64,000 nt of DNA from Pestalotiopsis fici W106-1 (lineage: Eukaryota; Ascomycota; Sordariomycetes; Amphisphaeriales; Sporocadaceae): contig NW_006917104.1 of assembly GCF_000516985.1 (NCBI RefSeq), positions 248,001-312,000 of the forward strand, in the 5' to 3' direction. Each line of letters starts with the position of its first letter. Within the stretch, counting starts at the first letter, position 1. The notes beneath the pieces were generated by a model. The model was not told where the DNA came from, made no database searches, and saw only the letters and a program-made list of their open reading frames with translations. Positions 45,059 through 59,460 of the stretch are shown here, piece after piece. The translations under genes and the position numbers were made by a program.

Positions 45059-47332
45059 TCATGGGCCGTTGGTGAGTGGCTCACAAGCCTGGATCAGTTC
45101 GCGCAGGGGCACGAACTTTTCGTCGTCCAGTCGTACGGTCTTTCGCAGGATCTTGATCGTGATGCTCACAACGTCTTCGGAAGTCGACCAGGGGCCAAGC
45201 TGGTCAATCAACTTGGCCACCACACCGCCGTCATCACCGCCATGCGCATCGTCGAGCCGTTTCCTGGCTTCCATGGCCTGTTTCCACATTTGGTCTTGAT
45301 CTTTTGTGACCTGATACATCTCTCTTGCGTTCTTGGCATTATCGGGGCCCAAGGCTACCAGAGATCGACTCTGCCACAGGAGAGTAATGCAGTGCAACCG
45401 CGTGATTAGTGCCGTAAGCTGGTTCGAATGACCGCAGTCACCTCTGTACACTCTGATGAGGGGCATAAGACTCCTCCACAGGCTTGGATCCCTGATTTTG
45501 CGCTCAATGTCGCGTAGCTCGTCCATGGCCTGAAAGGCCGCCATGTAAGCCACGAGTGACTGCAGGTCCGTGGCCATGAGAGCGTGGCGGTCACACTGGG
45601 TCGGATTGCTTGATATAATGCCGTTTGGCTTGATGATGCGATCCCTCTGATGTTTCAGCTTCGTGCCTAGTGAGCTCAGAAGTGCATGTTTATCTCGCAG
45701 CTTGCCAGTCCTTTCTGGGTCCACCGAAGCTGACCGACGATCAGGGACGGGGGCTGCTGGTGTGAGATTGTTGGTCGTACCGGGTGTCCCGGCCTGCGAA
45801 CTGCTCGAAGCTACCCGTTGCATAGCAATACTGTGCTTTGAGGGTGTAGAAGGCTGCACAACATCCGAGGTTCTTGGGCGCTTAATCGCAGCAGACGGGT
45901 GATCGCCCGCGTCCGTAGCCGTACGGGGACGCTTGCGGGCCGTTGCCGTTGATGGTGGCTCCGCGCTTTCGGAACGCTCCCGGCCCGTACGATCGTCTTT
46001 CCTTGGCGGCTCCAAAAGCTCCCTCCTCGATGTGTCGTGCTTCTTTTTGGGCGCCAATGCCAGTAACCGAGAGATGGTCTTAGCGATCCTCTTTGGATAC
46101 TTGAGCTTCACAATCCTCGTACGCTCTTCCTCCTTCGCGTCCTTGCCATCAACGTCGTCTCTGTCTAGTTTCGCTGGCGCCTTCTTGGCACTGGCAACAT
46201 CCGCGAGTTGGCTTGATAGACCATTTAATCTCTTGTCCTTTTCTGCTGAAGCCTGTGCTTCCCTAACGACAGGGGGGAGGGTGGGCGAAAGGAGTGGCGG
46301 GAGCTCGTATTTGCTCTTTTTGGGCGTCGAAGACCGGTCTGGCTCATCACGCGCTCGCCTACTCTGCGACTTTGCCTCCTTGTCCTTCTCTCCTGGCCTA
46401 TTTCGCGGGCTCGAGTCATATCCTGGAATCATGGAACCAAGTTCTGGGCCAATTGGGGACAACATGGGCATGGATTTGAGTTCCTTTGAGCCCAACCCTG
46501 ATTTCTCCTTCCTGGGTGTGCTGTCTTTGCTTGTGGCGGACTTTTGCGACGAGCCATTGGCCTGACTGCTCGGCCGCGGCGAAGGGCCTCGTGTGCTTGC
46601 GTTGCTGATGGCAGATCTGCCATTCGTGGCAGGCATCGGCGAAGGTTTCAGCTCCTTGGACGACTTCTTGTCGTTCAAGTTTGCCTTGTCAGCTGTCCTG
46701 CTATACGCCTCGGACTTGGACGGTACTCGAGGCACTCCATTGGGGGTGCCCTCGAGCTTGGTGCGTTTTATAGAACGCTCCTCGTTCACGTCTGTAGGCC
46801 GCTTCTTTCTCTCGGGAGACGGCTCTGCGCCTGGGCGACGCACATCGGGTTTTGGTGGTAAGCTTGGATGAGGCTTCTTCAAAGTAGTCTGTTTCAACAT
46901 GCTGTCGACTGACGGCGATTCTTCCTTTTTGACAACAGGTACTCGCTCCTTGTCGACAGGCTTGGGCGCAGACGACCTGGGCGTCGGCGTGTTGCTGTCG
47001 GCTGCTGAGTTGTTTTCCTGCTTCTTTTTCTTATAGTCCTGCAGGGAGACTTTTGTCTTTGGTTTGGTTGAGTCTTGCGGCGGCTTTGAGGGCTTGGGCG
47101 CATAGCTCTCTTCGTCGCGTATGTCCGAATATGCTCTGGTGAGTAAAAGACCCCGGTCGATATCGAACAGATAGGTCATGTACTGAAGAGGCCGAATGGC
47201 ATCTTCCTCCAAGCGCGTGTCGTTGGGCTGGAGCTGGTATCGCGAATCGGGTACGATGGACAATTGATGGGGGCGGTCGGGCAAGACGCTGATGAGACTC
47301 TTGATGGACTTGGCTGCCGCCTCCATGGTCAT
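45059..47332 (-). CDS. Nuclear-type disordered protein with conserved helical C-terminus; possibly AFF/super-elongation-complex-like
   Basis: An uninterrupted frame of 757 residues from ATG 47332 (MTMEAAAKSIKSLISVLPDR). The frame is open 18 codons further upstream without an ATG, so a spliced 5' exon is possible. An ordered N-terminal part (RPLQYMTYLFDIDRGLLLTR) is followed by KVSLQDYKKKKQ and about 450 residues of Ser/Pro/Lys/Arg-rich disordered sequence. The last 180 residues are ordered and helical: ATDLQSLVAYMAAFQAMDEL, SLMPLIRVYRGD, LTALITRLHCITLLWQSRSL, then KQAMEARKRL and a terminal helix. This layout (a short binding motif, a long disordered middle, a C-terminal helical domain) resembles AFF-family scaffolds of the super elongation complex, including the fission-yeast Ell1-binding type. 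That is my inference from pattern only. The gene itself is well supported. Confidence 0.8.
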   Translation of the reverse strand: MTMEAAAKSIKSLISVLPDRPHQLSIVPDSRYQLQPNDTRLEEDAIRPLQYMTYLFDIDRGLLLTRAYSDIRDEESYAPKPSKPPQDSTKPKTKVSLQDYKKKKQENNSAADSNTPTPRSSAPKPVDKERVPVVKKEESPSVDSMLKQTTLKKPHPSLPPKPDVRRPGAEPSPERKKRPTDVNEERSIKRTKLEGTPNGVPRVPSKSEAYSRTADKANLNDKKSSKELKPSPMPATNGRSAISNASTRGPSPRPSSQANGSSQKSATSKDSTPRKEKSGLGSKELKSMPMLSPIGPELGSMIPGYDSSPRNRPGEKDKEAKSQSRRARDEPDRSSTPKKSKYELPPLLSPTLPPVVREAQASAEKDKRLNGLSSQLADVASAKKAPAKLDRDDVDGKDAKEEERTRIVKLKYPKRIAKTISRLLALAPKKKHDTSRRELLEPPRKDDRTGRERSESAEPPSTATARKRPRTATDAGDHPSAAIKRPRTSDVVQPSTPSKHSIAMQRVASSSSQAGTPGTTNNLTPAAPVPDRRSASVDPERTGKLRDKHALLSSLGTKLKHQRDRIIKPNGIISSNPTQCDRHALMATDLQSLVAYMAAFQAMDELRDIERKIRDPSLWRSLMPLIRVYRGDCGHSNQLTALITRLHCITLLWQSRSLVALGPDNAKNAREMYQVTKDQDQMWKQAMEARKRLDDAHGGDDGGVVAKLIDQLGPWSTSEDVVSITIKILRKTVRLDDEKFVPLRELIQACEPLTNGP

Positions 47333-49931
47333 CTCTTTGTCCTCATGCAAGCTCGACCAGCTGCGCGCAGTATCGGAACGGTTTCATCAAATATGTGGCA
47401 GGTGTTGGAGTTATTCCTTTATGTAGGTAGCTGAGTTGAAGTAGACAAAGGATCGTCGTTGCGCGGGTGGAGAGATTATGTAGAATATCTGAACTTTAGA
47501 GTTTAGCGGTAATGATCTCCATGGTGATAGCAATTGGATTTGAACAGCTGCATGGTCCAGTGAAATGAAGGCAAGAAGATACAAATGGACAAGGGGAAAT
47601 GAAATGAGGTGCCTTTATCTGGTCGTGACAGAAGAAGCACAGATATGAAGTCGTGATGATATCTCACGATGCGGTGTGCTATATAAAATAGGATAGAATA
47701 GGAAAGGGTGGATAGGATAGGGAGCGGTTTATGCGGGCCGCATAGTACTGACCTTGGGTGCAAGACAAATGGGGGAGCAAGGAGATGATGAGCGACGCGA
47801 CTTGCTGATGGTTGATCCGACCAAGGAAATACAAAGCTGCGGCGCGCTGCCCTCGATCAAAGATGCGCACCTTTGCCGGGTGTTGCAGTTGTGTGTGGTT
47901 GCAATGCGGGCAAGCAGCAATTCGCGCCTTATCGTGGGCTGGCCGCGTCTTTGTCGTGTCGGGGGGCGGCTCTGGGTCCTGGGTATGTCTTCCCAGGTAG
48001 GAGGAGTCTTTGCGGAGTTGGTCCAATACGTAGAATACGCGACTGGGCGGGCAGCGGGTGCTGACTTATCCAAACCTCCCAATGCTTGTGACCCTTTGCG
48101 ACCGTGGTGTGCGCAAGCGCATCTAGCCCATTCAGTTGGAAAAGTCTAGGGGGGGACGAATCGCGTCAGAAATAGGATGTGCGAACAATAGGGAACAATT
48201 GCAAGCAAGCCCGAAAATGTTATTGTATGCGTGCGTAGGCAAGTATCTCTCGGACAATGTGCCTGTGTTGTGTTTGCTGCTTGTGCTTGTGCTTCGCTTG
48301 CCCGTCCGATTTGTCTCAAGTGGCCGGGAGAGGTCAATAGTAGGTAAGGCAGGTAGGTGTGGGTGGTAGGGGGGTTTGAACGGGGGTCAGATCCAATCCC
48401 AATTGAGAGCTGAAAGGTGATTAGGTAGTAGTAGTAGTAGGTAGCAGGGTGAACAAGGTAGGGCAGTGGGCAGGTTGGTCGCTGGCGGGCGACGGGTTGC
48501 GCGATTCCTCCCTCCTACTTGGCTGATTGATCCGCGACGGGGTCCTCCTTGTTTTTTTCTTTTCTTTCTCCGCTGGCCTGAGGAAGGGGAAGAGTTAAAG
48601 TTGACGGTTGCTACCAGTGATAAATCTGGGCTCAGGCTAGCGAGGTACCTACATTACCTAATGTACACTCCATAAGCCCTGAGAGCAAGCCAAAGCAAGT
48701 CATAGAGGGAGATCTGGTTAAGCAAATCAAAATACCAAACACATGCACTCAAAAAAGGCAAAATATATTCTATTTATTATTTCTTCTATCCAGAACGATA
48801 GACAGCCCATCTCGATGAAAGGAGGGGGCAATCTACAAGGCAATCATCTCGCAGGTTTGACAAGCATGATATGGATGTGCATTTGATAAGGCAAGCCGCC
48901 ACAAAAGTGACTTGCAACTGACTTGCTGACCAGCATCCTCTGTGACTTATTATAGTGCCTACAGAAAAACCCCAGATCGGGTTTGGTGCAGACAGTGATG
49001 TGCCGGCCGATCTGACGTTTCTGACCTCTTCTGGAATAGAAGGAACCGACGTGCTGGCTGCTGGCAGCTGACTGTTTTTGCATAGTATTTCCTAGTATGA
49101 AAAATAAATATCGATTTGCCATGATGGCGACTTGGTGAAGATTGGATTGCCCATTGTACTTATCAGATCGCACTGAATGAAGTCTGCAACATGCAGCAAG
49201 CAAAATACCTTACCAAGCATCCCTCTCTAGTAAGGGCGCACCTTTGGCGCATGGATACTCATAGAAATTTAAGAGGAAAAAAAAAAGATGGAACTCATCA
49301 AAGCCCAAGACATATTATTCGAGTAGATCTGATTGGATTAGAGTTATGTGAAATTGAGCGTAGCTTTGTATGGTAGTAATTGTCACATTCAGGTACAGAA
49401 TAATCCACAACATGAAGCAAAACGTCCCTTTAGATGATGGACAGAATGTAAAGTAAATTGATCTTGCGGCTCTTCGTTAGTGTACACCTTACACTACATT
49501 ACACCCAGGGGGACCCAGAGTGGAATGGATGGAACCTTGTCATGGGAAAACGACGTTTTAGGCGTTCCAGAACAGTGCACTGGAACCGCCTATACGTGAC
49601 GTGGGGTCGCGCTTAGGTGCGTGTTTTGGGGGCCTGGCTTTTTTTCTCCTTGTCCCTTGTCTGATACCCAGTTTAGCTCCCGAAGCTCCTTACCTAGTCT
49701 GCACAGGTGTTCAGGTTTTAGATCAACATCTCAAGTTGAGCCGCACTCGAAATTCGCAACGACAAACCACCAACCAATTAGGTCGAGAATACCTTTTTGC
49801 GCACGACTCGAGAGAGACTCGCAACAGAACACTTCACATAGGCCGCTCGCCAGTCTCGCACGGAAAGCTTGCTTCAGAGGCGTTGCGAAACAAATATCGG
49901 GGATTCAAGAAAAACCTTCACAAACGCCACA
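47333..49931. other. 2.6-kb divergent intergenic region
   Basis: No gene is supported between the disordered nuclear protein (minus strand) and PTH2 (plus strand). Possible untranslated or short coding 5' exons of the minus-strand gene may lie at 47340-47500. A G-rich stretch with GGTAGG words is at 48341-48390, and a (GTA)5 run at 48425-48440. The last 150 bases are the PTH2 leader. Confidence 0.5.
48425..48440. repeat. (GTA)5 microsatellite
   Basis: Five tandem GTA units within a G-rich intergenic stretch containing several AGGTAGG words. Confidence 0.8.
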
Positions 49932-50721
49932 ATGTCGTTCACAGAGAAACCCGGCTTCAGCTTCACGCCGACGGCCATGATTCTGTCGACGAGCATCGTT
50001 GCTTTCCTCTCGGGCTTCATGATGGGTGTATACTCTATTCGTGGTTACTTTCTCAGCCCTGATCTGATAGAGGAGCGCCGCCGCAACCTGGCCGACCCCG
50101 AGGAGAGTGAGGAGTCCGACGTGGACGAGGACGACTTTCTGCTTGACCACGCCCCGAACTGGACCAGATCTCTCGATGCTGATAGGAAGGAGCAAAGAGT
50201 AAAGAAAGTCAAAGAAAATACCGTGTCTGAGCTCGACGAGCTCGCTGCCGACCCCAATGAGGAATGCAAGCTGGTCTTGGTGGTACGGACGGATTTGGGC
50301 ATGACCAAAGGTAAGGACTTTTTTTTTTCGTTCTTCATTTCCTAAAACCCAATTTTCAATCGTCCACATACACGTGCTTACCTCCATCCTTTCTCCCATA
50401 ACAGGCAAGATCGCAGCTCAGTGCTCACACGCCACCCTCGCCTGCTACAAGAAACTCGCAGCCGCTTCCCCCACCTCGACGGCTGGCCGGTACTTGCGGC
50501 GTTGGGAGCATCGCGGCCAGGCCAAAATCGCCGTCCAAATCAAGTCTCAGGAGGAGCTATTGGAGCTAGCAAAGCGTGCCCGTGCCATGGGCCTGACTGC
50601 CGAATACATCCAAGACGCCGGTCGTACCCAGATCGAGGCTGGCAGTATGACCGTGCTCGGCGTCGGGCCTGCCCCCAAGAGCCTAGTCGACAAGATTACC
50701 GGTGGTCTGAAGCTGCTGTGA
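49932..50721 (+). CDS. PTH2: Peptidyl-tRNA hydrolase 2 (membrane-anchored)
   Basis: Two exons (49932-50310, 50405-50721) around a 94-nt intron give 231 residues. Residues about 15-34 (TAMILSTSIVAFLSGFMMGV) form a membrane anchor, as in yeast and human Pth2. An acidic linker (DPEESEESDVDEDDFLLD) follows. The catalytic domain has all family marks: CKLVLVVRTDLGMTKGKIAA, QCSHATLACYKKL, IAVQIKSQEELLELAKRA, GLTAEYIQDAGRTQIEAGS and TVLGVGPAPKSLVDKITGGL, ending in KLL. The enzyme frees tRNA from peptidyl-tRNA dropped by ribosomes; the anchor places it at a membrane, in other fungi the mitochondrial outer membrane. The intron splits the GK of the TKGKIAAQC motif. The start was chosen because it is the first ATG and gives the anchor. 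Confidence 0.95.
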
Positions 50722-51491
50722 TGAGGCAAGATGGAAACAGAACAAAAAACCCTAGTCTGGTTTCTAGAGAAAGTTGCCAAGAAAACAAGGGAGTGACTTT
50801 AGGGACTACAATAAAGAGTAAAGTCGATGTTCGTTGCTACCAACGGATGAATCACGTTGCAAATGATTCATATATGCATGTTTACACGGGGAAAGCGTTT
50901 GATAAAAGTTTTCATAGACATAGATCTGGTATGACAATAATAAAAATGCCAAGCAAATCTGCAATAAATGTATTCGAGGCAAGCTATCCTCTACGCAATC
51001 AATAACATGTAAGTCACATTGGCCACAATTGGCAATATAGACGAGCTAAAACAAGATTACTAGCTACGGTGCCATGTGCAACGCAGCTATTGTATTGTAT
51101 TCGTACTATTTACCGTCAGGTTTATGGACGTCCCTGGTGCTCATGTACTCGCCTGAACCATCTACGCCAACACTCCCCTTTTTTACCCTTTGAAAACTAG
51201 GCAATGACTAACAGAATGTATGTGGGTATCCTTGGCAATGCGAAATGATGAAAGTAAAAGCAAAACACTTTGTCCTCGAGCCTTTCTGAGAACATATGCG
51301 GAAGCGGAAACACATGGAAAACACAAACACACCTAACCTATCACATCGTCAATCTTTTCTAAGTTCCACTATTGAAGTGGTCCAACCAATGAATGCAGAT
51401 CTAGAGCGACAGTGGCAGTCTTGATCAGGGTACAATTATTCTGGGTTTTGGCACCGGCCTGTTGTGGCTGCGATTCGCTCAGATACGTCTC
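50722..51491. other. Convergent intergenic region
   Basis: 770 bp between the PTH2 stop and the stop of the coiled-coil gene on the other strand. It is AT-rich with ATAAA-like words consistent with two 3' ends. No gene is seen. Confidence 0.6.
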
Positions 51492-54298
51492 TTATCGAGA
51501 TTGTGTGGGCATCTGTTGTATCTGCTGCGGCAGTATATGCCGCGGTTGGATTTGTTGTGGCATTGGTTGTGGCATTTGCTGCGGTATTTGCTGCGGTATT
51601 TGCTGCGGCATTGGCTGTGGCATTGGCTGTGGCATTTGCTGTTGTGGTGCTAAGCCGGAACCAGGACCAGAAAAAGAGGCATAGGCAGGAGTGCCAAAGG
51701 CAGGACTACCACTTGCCACTCGTCTTCTCTTGTTTGCCGCATCAGACTCAAGAGTTACTGATGGCCTCTTGTTGGATGGGTCCTGACCATTGGGATCAGA
51801 CTGGAATCGACGAGCATATGTATCGAATCGCCCCTCCATCCGGTCGAGTCTGGCGTGGACCAAATCAAACTGAGGACTGAACCTTGTGGTGTAGGCATCG
51901 AGTTGACTGAGAATTGTTTGTGCCATTCCTCGAGTATTCATGTTGTTGAAATGAGCATTAAGATTCTGCAGCTGTAGCTCTTGCTGGTCGAGTTGGCCCC
52001 GTACTGAACTATTCTGCTCTCTCATCGTGTTGCTCAGATTCTGGCAAGCGATCTTCACCCTGTTGATTTCCTCAATACCAGCTTGTCTTTGACTTAGGTC
52101 AAATAACTGGCAGTATTGGTCAAGCTTCTCGGTCACATTGTTTAAACTCGTCACCAGGTCTGCATCCTCAATGGCCTTGATCCTGTTGGAAAGGTGAGAA
52201 TCGATGGTGACGGGACTGACGCGAGAGTCAAGCTGAGGTGTAGGCGCCGGGGTCCTAGCTTGGATGCCTTTAGACTCCAGAATTCCAACGCGAGTGGCCA
52301 AGTCTTTTGTACGACCATCAATGCCGTCGATTTCGCCCGCCATCATCTCACTGCCTTGCACTACTGTGCTCTGAACCTTTTCCAAGAGCGATTTCTCTCC
52401 CTCGGAGATTGATTTCCGCAAGGCTCCCACTTCTTCCTTCAGAGATGATAGTTCTTGGCGGATCTCATCCACTATGCTGCCTTCCGTGCCGTCCATATTC
52501 ATCGAGGGAGCTTTTCGAACATGGCTCACTGACGGCTGACGGGAATCTTTGCTCTCTTCATCATGAGGCCAGCTTCCCTGTGGCTTTGACGTCTTCAGTA
52601 AGCCAACGTCAGTTTGTAAAGCTTTGACAGAACTCATGGAATCCAAGATCATCTGCTTGAGATTGTGGGTGGTCCAATCATCGAGAATCTCATCAATTCG
52701 TTCGTGATCCATATCATTGAAGGTCTCTTGCAGACCCCCCATCATGGTACCAAGTTTCGAAACCTCCGAAGTCAGGTTGTTGATGGTTCGAGACGAATCT
52801 TCACACTTGCTAAGAGCCTGGCCTTGGATATCCAGGCGGGTTTCAAGGATCGCCACGCTTTGGTTGAGCTTGGTCTCTAGGCCCTTGACGTGAGTAATTT
52901 CATCGGTGAGGCTCTCTAGTGAAGAAGCTCGATCTTGCAAACTGGCAATGCCATCTCGCAGCTCTTTTTCAAAATTTGCCCTTTGCTCTTTTGCCGACTT
53001 GAAGTTCTGTGTCATCTCCTGCTGGATAGCTTCAATAGACTTGCGAAGGGTTTCGATGGACTCGTCGAGAAGTCTCTTGACATCCTTGGTCTCTTTCCTG
53101 GCATCATTGTCTATTGGATCCTTCTTGGAAATCGTTGTAAGAAGAGCCTTTAGATCCTTGACCTCTTGTTCAGCCGCGGCTCGACCGTTTTTCAACTCCT
53201 CCATCTCCTTTTCGGCAGTGGCTTGGCCATCCGTCAAGTGCTTGATCTTTTGGTCGGTATCCGCTCGTTCTCTCTGGAGTGCCGCAATCACTTCATTGGC
53301 CGCGGTCTGAGACTCTGCGCAACGTTTCTCTAAAGCGGAGAATCTTTCCTCCATGGAAGCAATCAAAGGAGCAGGATCTGAAAATTGGGGCACTTGCCTC
53401 TCAGGCTCAGTGATGGTGGATGTTGGCTGACGATTGACGAGCCCGGCAATCTCAGCGATTGTTGTCCTCAAATATGACGACATTTTGGAATCCACCTGCT
53501 TGAACTTTGCGTGAACATCGCCCCGTTCCGCAACTATGCGCTCTTTTACTCCTTGTTGAAACTTTAGTGGTTGATACGGGAATTCGGCCTTGAGTTTCTT
53601 CAATTCCTGGTCTCGTGCTTCAATCTCCTTGCCCTTGTTGTGATACTCGAGTTGATACTTGTATCTCCAGAACAAGCTATCGACAACCTTGTGCATGGCA
53701 TCTATGGCTGGCTGTTGTTCCGGGCATATTGCTTTTGGGGCCGGCATGGTGCTGTTGCTTGGACTAGAAGGACGGGACGCAGCTGGCTTAGAGGTGTCTG
53801 GAGATGTCGAGGTCAATAAAGAACTTCTGCTAGCTATATACAAACACTGCAGGACGATAATGCAGGGGGCTTACCTGTTGTGTGGGTCGATGAACTCGCT
53901 GTAGGTGCTTGACTACCACGAGAGACAGCTGGTGACGCATTGCCGGACAAAGACGACGGAGTTCGAGGGGTACGAGGTCCCTTGGTTGCGTTCAAACCCG
54001 ACGTATCAATTTTTGACAGGGGCAGGCTTCTTGGCCGAGAGTCGTCGTTCTTGCCTTGATCTGTGGAAAGGGTGCGACGCGGGCTCTGCTCAGGTTGGCG
54101 GTCGACACGTCTGTCATCACGCCGATCGCGGTCACGCGCGTAGTCGCGGTTTCCGTCCTTATATCGATCCCGATCGCTTTCCCTACCGCGGTCTTTGGGT
54201 TCATTTGGTCGATATGTATCAGCTCTTAAGTTGTCTCCTGCTGAGTAGGGAACAGAGCGACGACGCTCGTCGTCGAAACCGATCTGTCGATGTGACAT
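51492..54298 (-). CDS. Long coiled-coil protein with Arg/Asp-rich N-terminus and Gln/Pro repeat tail, unknown function
   Basis: Two exons (53875-54298, 51492-53797) joined over a 77-nt intron encode 909 residues. The first ATG at 54298 begins MSHRQIGFDDERRRSV; the frame upstream lacks an ATG. Residues 30-75 alternate Arg and Asp/Glu (DRGRESDRDRYKDG, RDRDRRDDRRVDRQ), then a Ser/Thr/Pro-rich linker. The middle, about residues 180-780, is dominated by heptad-like coiled coil with Glu/Lys/Leu/Gln. The C-terminus has a possible nuclear signal (NKRRRVA) and ends in degenerate Met-Pro-Gln repeats (QQMPQPMPQPMPQQIPQQ and more). I do not recognise the family. A second in-frame acceptor 36 nt nearer the donor would give a 41-nt intron and 12 extra residues; the longer intron is preferred for its TTGAC branch site. 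Gene reality is well supported. Confidence 0.82.
51500..51650. repeat. In-frame Gln/Pro/Met-coding tandem repeats
   Basis: On the plus strand, GGCATTTGCTGCGGTATTTG-type units of 12 or 24 bases repeat imperfectly. On the coding strand they encode the Gln-Pro-Met tail of the coiled-coil protein. The unit is a multiple of three, so copy-number change would keep the frame. Confidence 0.75.
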
Positions 54299-56264
54299 GC
54301 TGCTGTCCAATCATGCTTTGCGCAAAGTCTATTACTCGTTTGTTGATTACAAGTTATTGGACGGCGCAGAGAATCTCGACGGGAACCAATGCCGCGTACT
54401 CAATTTCGAAAAATCGCAGCAGGCCGCGAGGTGCCGCCCAATGGAACTTGGCCGCAAACACGGTCGAAAGACGCCAATATCTCCCCTCCAACGGCTACAA
54501 ACCGTCAACCCGCAACCTGCAGACCTTGACTACGGACCGCAACAGGAGTATACGATAGTGGCGTGTGCCTGCCGTGGCGTTGAATGATACCACCTGCAAT
54601 CGCGACTGCAAATGTACCCGCTAAGACTTTGTGATAGCGCGACCCCTCAGCGGTTAGCCGCCGAAGCTGGATCTGTGCTGGGTTGAAAACCGCGTTAGCA
54701 CATGGACTGGTGTCCTGCGCGTTTGACTTGACCAGAGGTTCCCGATTTTTGATACGCCGACTTGAGACTCAACAGAACCATCACGCGTCGTTTGAAAAGA
54801 GATGGTAAGAATCAAACGGAAAAATTGGACGGGCGAGTAGAAGTTCGTTTGAAGACCCTGTGTTTGTAAGTAAAGTGGTTGTGCTCTGCGCCTGAGAAGG
54901 GCAGGTGCGAGCCGGGGTAATGCCTGCCACGAGTTGCGGTATCCACTTCTCAACTGTTTACTGGACTCCAAAAGCCGAGACAATGTGGTAATTATAATTC
55001 CCTGCTCAGCAAACGTGAACTGCACTATTCATATTCTTTTGCTTGCAAACTGGGACGTTGAATGACACAGAGAATCAGCTCCAAAAATGAGCTATGAGAC
55101 CCAAAGCAGCTGGGTAAAAACTCGAGAAAAAGACCATAACAGTTTGGTTACAAAACTAACATCGACTTTGAGCAACGAGCGCCATTAATGAGTCCCAATA
55201 TGGTAACGGGCTAGAGGCTGCAGATGAACTCAAATGATGAGAGGATCATCGCAAAAGCATCACGGGTCGTTTATCCAGCCGCAATTCAGCTCGAAGCATG
55301 GCTACTGTAGACGGCAGCGACCCTAGTTTGTTTGCCTAGAATGAGCTGAGCATCCTTTTGCATATCTACGAGATACGTGGGTAGGGACAAGTGCGAGGAT
55401 GCGAGATATCGCTTGCCTCTCGTGCATCGGGGGAGAGACTATCTTTGATAAGGTGGCCGGGGAACAAAAGCAATGCCGTCTTCAATGGATCCATTAGGAA
55501 ATGCAGAAAGACACAGAAAAAGCATGCCCAACCCCACCCCCTCCATCATTAAGTTGCATGGAGCATGATGAATCACACATGGGCATTTGCACAGTATACA
55601 TAACAGAGCAATGATAGCATGTTTTCCTATCAAATTTTATGACTTTTCGAATGTGCTTTTCAATGACTCGTTCAGAGTACAGTACACTCTATCAAAGTGG
55701 ATACTACCTAGGAGGGACCGTTCAATGTGATACCATTTTCATTCGAAGCGAAAAAAGGGCCATGGATGGCAATGTTTACAGCGACGTTCGTTTTGCCCAG
55801 CGATGAATGCAAGTATGAGGCCATCGGATATATTAAATGCAGTGGACCTAACGTCTCGAGTACATATATAGGGAGAAAAGAAAACAGACCGTGACGAAGA
55901 AAGTGAAAAGTGAGACATGACCGTTGTCGACATATTGCATGGACAAAAACAGAAAAAGAGCCTCCAGTGGTCTTAGACACACCGCTACGCTACAATATAA
56001 CCGCCAAGACCGCTACGACAACCCCGCATCAGCCACATCTGGATCCCAGCGCTAGACGCCACAAACGCGGTACCTAGGTACCGTGAGCTCAATTATCCAC
56101 GCGCGAGGCTGAAGTGTCTGGCGCGACAGAGAGCTGCGCCAGCGAAATTTCCCAGTCGCATTGATTTGATTGAAGCTCTCATCGCCCTCGGCTGTCGGGA
56201 ACCAGCTCTCCATCATATTTTGCCCACCCATCGTCTTGCTCCATCACAAACAGAATCAGTCAAG
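54299..56264. other. 2-kb divergent intergenic region
   Basis: No supported gene lies between the coiled-coil gene and RVB2. Open frames are short and overlapping. A perfect 16-bp palindrome sits at 56068-56083 near the RVB2 end. Confidence 0.5.
56068..56083. promoter_or_regulatory. Perfect 16-bp palindrome with TACCTAGGTA core, RVB2 promoter
   Basis: CGGTACCTAGGTACCG equals its own reverse complement and lies 181 bp upstream of the RVB2 start codon. It could be a dyad binding site; no factor is known to me for it. Confidence 0.5.
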
Positions 56265-57841
<1,577 letters not shown>

Positions 57842-58190
57842 GGGTATGATATAGCCAGCGACGTTTTAGATATGCTCTAGGGATGTAATATTGGTGATCA
57901 CGGCGTTTTCAGGAGGCTCCAAAAAGCGGTCATGACAAGAGGCTTTACTAAATGGAACCGATAGAATGTTTTTTTCTTTTGCTTTTACTATCAATTGGTT
58001 TCGGCGTAGGATCTATGTCATTGATTCATACCATCACAGTCTTGTGCGTCCCTTCATTCATTTGTAATCGTTCTGAGAGCCGTGTTGCGATAATGACTCC
58101 CTCTTTTTCCGCTAAACCAAAACTTGTGGCCCAAATGAAGTCTTAACTATTTTGTATTGGCTATACGCCCTATAGCTTAGACTCCTGAAT
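57842..58190. other. Convergent 3' region of RVB2 and GAPDH
   Basis: 349 bp between two facing stop codons, AT-rich, with no gene. Confidence 0.65.
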
Positions 58191-59460
<1,270 letters not shown>

